A DNA stretch of 64,000 nucleotides from Geobacter sp. DSM 9736. GTDB taxonomy: Bacteria; Desulfobacterota; Desulfuromonadia; Geobacterales; Geobacteraceae. Positions 60,403 to 64,000 of the stretch are shown here, one piece after another. Under the pieces are notes generated by a model, which worked only from the letters and a program-made list of their open reading frames with translations, did not search any database and was not told the origin of the DNA. Location of the stretch: contig NZ_LT896716.1 of NCBI RefSeq assembly GCF_900187405.1, positions 3,038,753 through 3,102,752 on the forward strand, read 5' to 3'. The first letter of the stretch is position 1; each line of letters starts with the position of its first letter. Made by a program: the position numbers and the translations under genes.

Positions 60403-63400
60403 TTACTTCTCGTTGCTCCACTTTTTGGAAGGCTTGAAGTGGCACTTGATGTTCGAGCAGGTTCCGGTCTCGTTGTCGTGGTTGTCCAGGAGCTTACCGG
60501 TGTAGCGGGCAGCTCCGAGCTGGCGTTTGTAATCATATTTGTATTGCCTGTCCACCGTTACGGTGATCTTGCTCGGTTTAACCGGGATATTTCCTGTATG
60601 GGTGACGGGATTGTGGAGACCCCTGCTGTGGCAAACGGCACAGTTTTCCCATCCCTCGGAAGCCCGGGCGGTGGATTTGACATGTTTTTCGATAGTGTGG
60701 GCGCCCCCCCCTCCACTGTAATCTTCGTAACGTGCGCTGGAGTAGTTTCCCTGGAAGAAAACGGTGCCCACAGCCAGCCCCCGACGTACGGGAGGATATC
60801 CGTGGCAGAAGTCGCAGCTGCCGATGGAGGTGAAACCCTCGGTGCGATCGCTGTTGTCGTGGCGATGGCATTCCACGCACATCGTGCCGGAGTTGTGGCC
60901 GTCGCCGGCGGCTGCGGTGTAGTGATCTGTGGCGGTATGGCAGACGTTGCAGATACCGTTATAGGGTGCTGAAGACTTCGCAAAATCGGTGCCGGTTTCG
61001 GCGGACGTAAATATGGTCGCTCTTGTATCCACCGGTGCGCCGGTAACAGGGTCCGAGGTGCGGGCAACCTGGTCGTGGATCATATAGATATTGCCGTCAC
61101 CGTGGGGGTCGTGGCAGTCCCAGCAGAAACGCCCGCCGGTGCCGTTGGCTCCGCCGTGCTTGGCCCCGAAGTGCTGGGAGTCGATGCTTGCTACAGCGGT
61201 GTGGATTCGCAGGGTGCTGTCAATAGTTACCCCTGTCGCGTCGGTGGAGTGACAGACGAGGCAGGGGGCGTTGCGTCCCCAGGCTGCGGTGGAGTAATGC
61301 TTGAGCCTGAAGGGGTTGGCGCCGTTTTCATGGGAAACACCCGGATCGTGGCAGTACTCGCAGGCATTGTCGGCGGTGAAGGCGGCGGCAGGGTTTCCCG
61401 ATGCGTAAGATCCGGAAGGCCTTCCGTGCCCGGTGGTGTCCCAGTGCCCGCCCAGCCTGATTTTTCCGACGGTGCCGTCGCTCCAGAATGTGGCGGCGAA
61501 GTTCGCCACATCTGCAGGCCCTCCATGGCAGTCTTCGCAGCCGAGCGTTCCCCCCCATGTGGCGTTGTTGCCGCCGTGGCAGGAGATGTTGGTGCATTCG
61601 GCAGGACTGGAAGGCGTGCCGGTGCCGGCGGTGACCGAGAAGGAAGCCCCTGGGCCGGCCGCGAGGTCGTACGCCTTGTTCACGTGGAGCGCTCTGCCTA
61701 TCACGCTGTTCGCACCGTCGACTACCGTATTGTGGCAGGTACGGCAGGTGTAGTCGGCGACATGTACCGCATGGCTGTTCGCTTTCGGAGAGCCGTTGGC
61801 GTAGGCGGGGCCGCTGGCCGTGCCTCCGTGGCAGCTGGCACAGGTGATGGCCGGGGGTGAGCTCCAGGAGATCGAGCCGTGTGCGGGAGCGGATGCGGAC
61901 GTAGCATTGCTGTGGCACCACGTGTTGCTGCAGGCACCCGCGGACCATGAACCCCCTGCAAAAGTATTGAAGAGGACATTTTTCACCCCGTCGGGGTGCT
62001 GGTTTCTTCCCGCAGCTCCGTTGATAGTCCCGTTATCGGATGCGGTGCCCGCGTGACAGGCATTGCAGGTGAGGTTCGGGTTGGTGCTGTACGTGTTTAT
62101 GTGTATGGTATGCGCCGCTGACCACGTCGGTACGGCATCTCCGGCTTTGCTGTGGCAAACGCCGCAGTTGCCGGCGGTCTTCAAGCCGTTCCATGTGGCA
62201 GCCGCGTTGGCCGAGCCTTCTGTCGCGCCGTCCCTGGAATGGCAGAGCGTCAGGCAGGTGCCGTTGGTGTAGGTGAATCCGCGCGGGTCGGTCAACGATC
62301 CTCCTCCCGCGGTGTATTGTGCCGGGGTCAGTCTCGTTCCGTTGATCTCCGCGGTTCTGGAGGCGCTTACGGGACCGCTCGCATGGGATGCGGTAGGATG
62401 GCATGTGCGGCAGCCGAAGACATACGCTGTTGCGGTATGGGCATTCCCTCCGGTAATAACCGTAGGGGCGGTTGCGCTGTCGAAGTGGAGCGCATGTCCC
62501 GACGGAAAACCTCCGGTGGCGCCGGACAATTCACCTCCGTTGCTTGCGTCGTGGCATGACTCACAGGTCGCATTGCCCCCCCAGGCGGGTGATGTCTGTG
62601 TGCTGCCATGGCAGTAAGTTGCGGAGCATTTTTGGGTAGCGCTGTCGTATACACCTGAAAAGGTCGTGAAGGCTGAGATGGCTGCCAGGTTGACGTCATG
62701 AGTCTGATTCGTATGCTTTGCGGACCCGGCGACGATTGCTGTGCCGGTGATGGTGGTAGTCCGATGGCAGCGGGCACAGTCGGCTGCGGAGGCGACGTGG
62801 ACGGCGTGGCTGTCGGGGGCGGAATTGTCCGGCGTGCCGAACGCGTTGCCGGTACCGTGGCAACCGTTGCAGCCTAACGTCGTGACGCTGCTCCACGCTG
62901 GCGGGTTTACGAATATTCCTTTCCCGTTGCTGTGGCAGTAGACATTGGTGCAGTTCTCCCCGCCGGAGTTCCAGGTGCCTGATGGAAGCATATCTACGTC
63001 TTTGACTCCGTCCACATGCGCGACTCCCGATATCGTGCGGTCGTTGCCTGAGGCCACCGTCGCGGCGTGGCAGGTGCCGCAATCATAGTTTTTTCCTAAA
63101 ACGGCTGCATTGTTGACATGGGCCTGGTGCCGCCCCTGGACGATCGGAACGGTAGAAGATGCGTTGTTGCCATGACACCAGGTACAGTCTGCTTTCGGGT
63201 TGGCGGCACCCCATGCAGGGGTCGCCGAACCATGACAGTAAACGCTGCATGTGCCGTATGATGAGCTGGGAGCCAGGTTGCCGGTTGCGCCGGTCCGGGC
63301 GCCACGGTATCGTGCGGAGCTGCCGAATCGCGGGTCGGTGGAGTCGAGAGACCAGGTCACGCTGCCGTTTACATGGGCATTGTCGGTAATGTTCGTGTGA

Positions 63401-64000
63401 CACGCGGCACAGGCAAGGCCGAGGTTGCCGCCTCCCGTCCCGGCATGATGCACATGGCTTCCGCCGGGGGGCGGGCTTGCGCCGGTTGCGCCGTGACAGG
63501 CTCCGCAGGCTGCCTGGGAGGCTCCTCCGAGCCAGGAGGGCGCCGGCACTGACCCTCCCGCAAGGGTGGTCCCATGGCAATAGACGCTGCAGGTAGCCGC
63601 GCCCGGCGCGGTGGCTATGATCGTTCCCGGTGAAGAAGCACGCCAGGTGTAGCCTGTGAGGGAGTCGGTGCCGGTGAAAGTGCCTGCAGAGACACTACCC
63701 CCGAAACCCGGAAACGTCTGGCTGTTGATGGCGAAGCCGATTTCGATGCGGGTGTCACCCATCTGGGTGGCGGTGAATCCGCTGTGGCAGGCCTCACAGT
63801 TCATGGTCCGGATGTTTACATGGGCCGGATGCGCGCCGGGGCCGGCCGGCACGCCCCCCAGCGCACCCGTGGATGGCTGGGCAAGTCCGGCACCCCCGCC
63901 GATTGCCGCGGTGGCCGGCGGGTAGCCGTGGCACAGGGCGCATCCGCCGCCGGAGAAGGAGCCCTCTTCATTGTCATGGGTATGGCACTCGTTGCATACC
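60403..64000 (-). CDS. Giant multiheme c-type cytochrome, 3' part, at least 31 heme-type motifs
   Basis: The frame is open through the right edge of the window, so the start lies outside; about 1198 codons are visible. Counting from the edge (CNECH and CALCH come first), I find 23 CxxCH, 5 CX4CH (CTNVYCH, CSATYCH, CSNTWCH, CTNISCH and CSNIKCH) and 3 CX3CH (CSVYCH twice and CLTLCH). The CX3CH spacing is rare and each case sits where a CX4CH would be expected in the repeat. The last 250 residues have plain CxxCH sites near HDPHG- and CHGYPP-like segments. The stop is 2 bp from the start of the next giant cytochrome, so both are made from one transcript. Confidence 0.92.
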   Translation of the reverse strand, partial: VCNECHTHDNEEGSFSGGGCALCHGYPPATAAIGGGAGLAQPSTGALGGVPAGPGAHPAHVNIRTMNCEACHSGFTATQMGDTRIEIGFAINSQTFPGFGGSVSAGTFTGTDSLTGYTWRASSPGTIIATAPGAATCSVYCHGTTLAGGSVPAPSWLGGASQAACGACHGATGASPPPGGSHVHHAGTGGGNLGLACAACHTNITDNAHVNGSVTWSLDSTDPRFGSSARYRGARTGATGNLAPSSSYGTCSVYCHGSATPAWGAANPKADCTWCHGNNASSTVPIVQGRHQAHVNNAAVLGKNYDCGTCHAATVASGNDRTISGVAHVDGVKDVDMLPSGTWNSGGENCTNVYCHSNGKGIFVNPPAWSSVTTLGCNGCHGTGNAFGTPDNSAPDSHAVHVASAADCARCHRTTTITGTAIVAGSAKHTNQTHDVNLAAISAFTTFSGVYDSATQKCSATYCHGSTQTSPAWGGNATCESCHDASNGGELSGATGGFPSGHALHFDSATAPTVITGGNAHTATAYVFGCRTCHPTASHASGPVSASRTAEINGTRLTPAQYTAGGGSLTDPRGFTYTNGTCLTLCHSRDGATEGSANAAATWNGLKTAGNCGVCHSKAGDAVPTWSAAHTIHINTYSTNPNLTCNACHAGTASDNGTINGAAGRNQHPDGVKNVLFNTFAGGSWSAGACSNTWCHSNATSASAPAHGSISWSSPPAITCASCHGGTASGPAYANGSPKANSHAVHVADYTCRTCHNTVVDGANSVIGRALHVNKAYDLAAGPGASFSVTAGTGTPSSPAECTNISCHGGNNATWGGTLGCEDCHGGPADVANFAATFWSDGTVGKIRLGGHWDTTGHGRPSGSYASGNPAAAFTADNACEYCHDPGVSHENGANPFRLKHYSTAAWGRNAPCLVCHSTDATGVTIDSTLRIHTAVASIDSQHFGAKHGGANGTGGRFCWDCHDPHGDGNIYMIHDQVARTSDPVTGAPVDTRATIFTSAETGTDFAKSSAPYNGICNVCHTATDHYTAAAGDGHNSGTMCVECHRHDNSDRTEGFTSIGSCDFCHGYPPVRRGLAVGTVFFQGNYSSARYEDYSGGGGAHTIEKHVKSTARASEGWENCAVCHSRGLHNPVTHTGNIPVKPSKITVTVDRQYKYDYKRQLGAARYTGKLLDNHDNETGTCSNIKCHFKPSKKWSNEK

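Noticed and set aside
59636-60505. Plus-strand frames of 240-320 codons opposite the giant cytochromes (55244-56206, 57002-57979, 58646-59551, 59636-60505 and others)
   Set aside because: They are antisense to heme repeats; their Gly/Val/Ala-rich repetitive translations arise from the reverse complement of CxxCH codons.
52886-64000. CRISPR array
   Set aside because: The regularly spaced similar segments are in-frame heme-binding repeats of coding sequence, not short identical repeats with unique spacers.

Overview
The window is high-GC DNA from a bacterium of the Geobacter type (Desulfuromonadia / Geobacterales). This is inferred from giant multiheme c-type cytochromes that mix CxxCH with CX4CH motifs, a System II (ResB/CcsB) cytochrome c maturation pair, a Dnmt2-like methyltransferase of the kind known in Geobacter, and a TreS-maltokinase/GlgE/TreY/TreZ cluster. 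The species cannot be named from the sequence alone.

Layout. 1-2037: the end of an FAD/NAD(P) oxidoreductase and an acetate-kinase-like protein with altered nucleotide loops. 2251-13846: a trehalose / alpha-glucan module (treZ, treY, a convergent (alpha/alpha)6 glycosidase, glgE, and a treS-maltokinase fusion). Together these enzymes can turn trehalose into maltose, maltose 1-phosphate and glucan, and glucan back into trehalose. 14007-31574: ordinary single genes, including an OmpA-type lipoprotein, dienelactone hydrolase, GMP reductase, an SrkA-like kinase, a radical SAM protein, Cu/Zn superoxide dismutase, an FKBP with a Cys-rich insert, the Dnmt2-like methyltransferase, YceH, thiol peroxidase, Nudix, TruC-type pseudouridine synthase, several DUF proteins, ThpR and a CapA-like protein. 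31715-34475: a translation module in which serS is followed at once by tRNA-Ser(TGA) and tRNA-Ser(GCT), then a DUF2155 lipoprotein, tRNA-Arg(ACG), tadA (whose family substrate is tRNA-Arg(ACG)) and tRNA-Ser(CGA). The tadA 3' end overlaps the last tRNA. A strong terminator closes the block.

34476-41491 looks like accessory DNA downstream of a tRNA gene. It holds a hipA-like remnant, one 1290-aa protein that joins a methyltransferase, a PLD-type nuclease, an SF2 helicase and an S24-like peptidase fold, about 0.9 kb of repeat-rich apparently non-coding DNA, and a DUF4143-type AAA ATPase. 41469-46194 returns to housekeeping genes: a Dus family tRNA-dihydrouridine synthase, a GIY-YIG protein, a GNAT, an unusual fusion of a PolI-like 5'-3' exonuclease with RNase HI, and an MFS transporter.

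46420-64000 is an electron-transfer region. A small monoheme cytochrome and a fused monoheme-cytochrome/outer-membrane-barrel protein diverge from a decaheme lipoprotein. Then comes a minus-strand operon of two giant cytochromes (one cut by the window end; 46 and at least 31 heme-type motifs), ResB, CcsB and a small lipoprotein. The juxtaposition of giant cytochromes carrying CX2CH, CX3CH and CX4CH motifs with their own maturation genes, the MTase-nuclease-helicase fusion, and the FEN-RNase HI fusion are the items I consider most worth following up.
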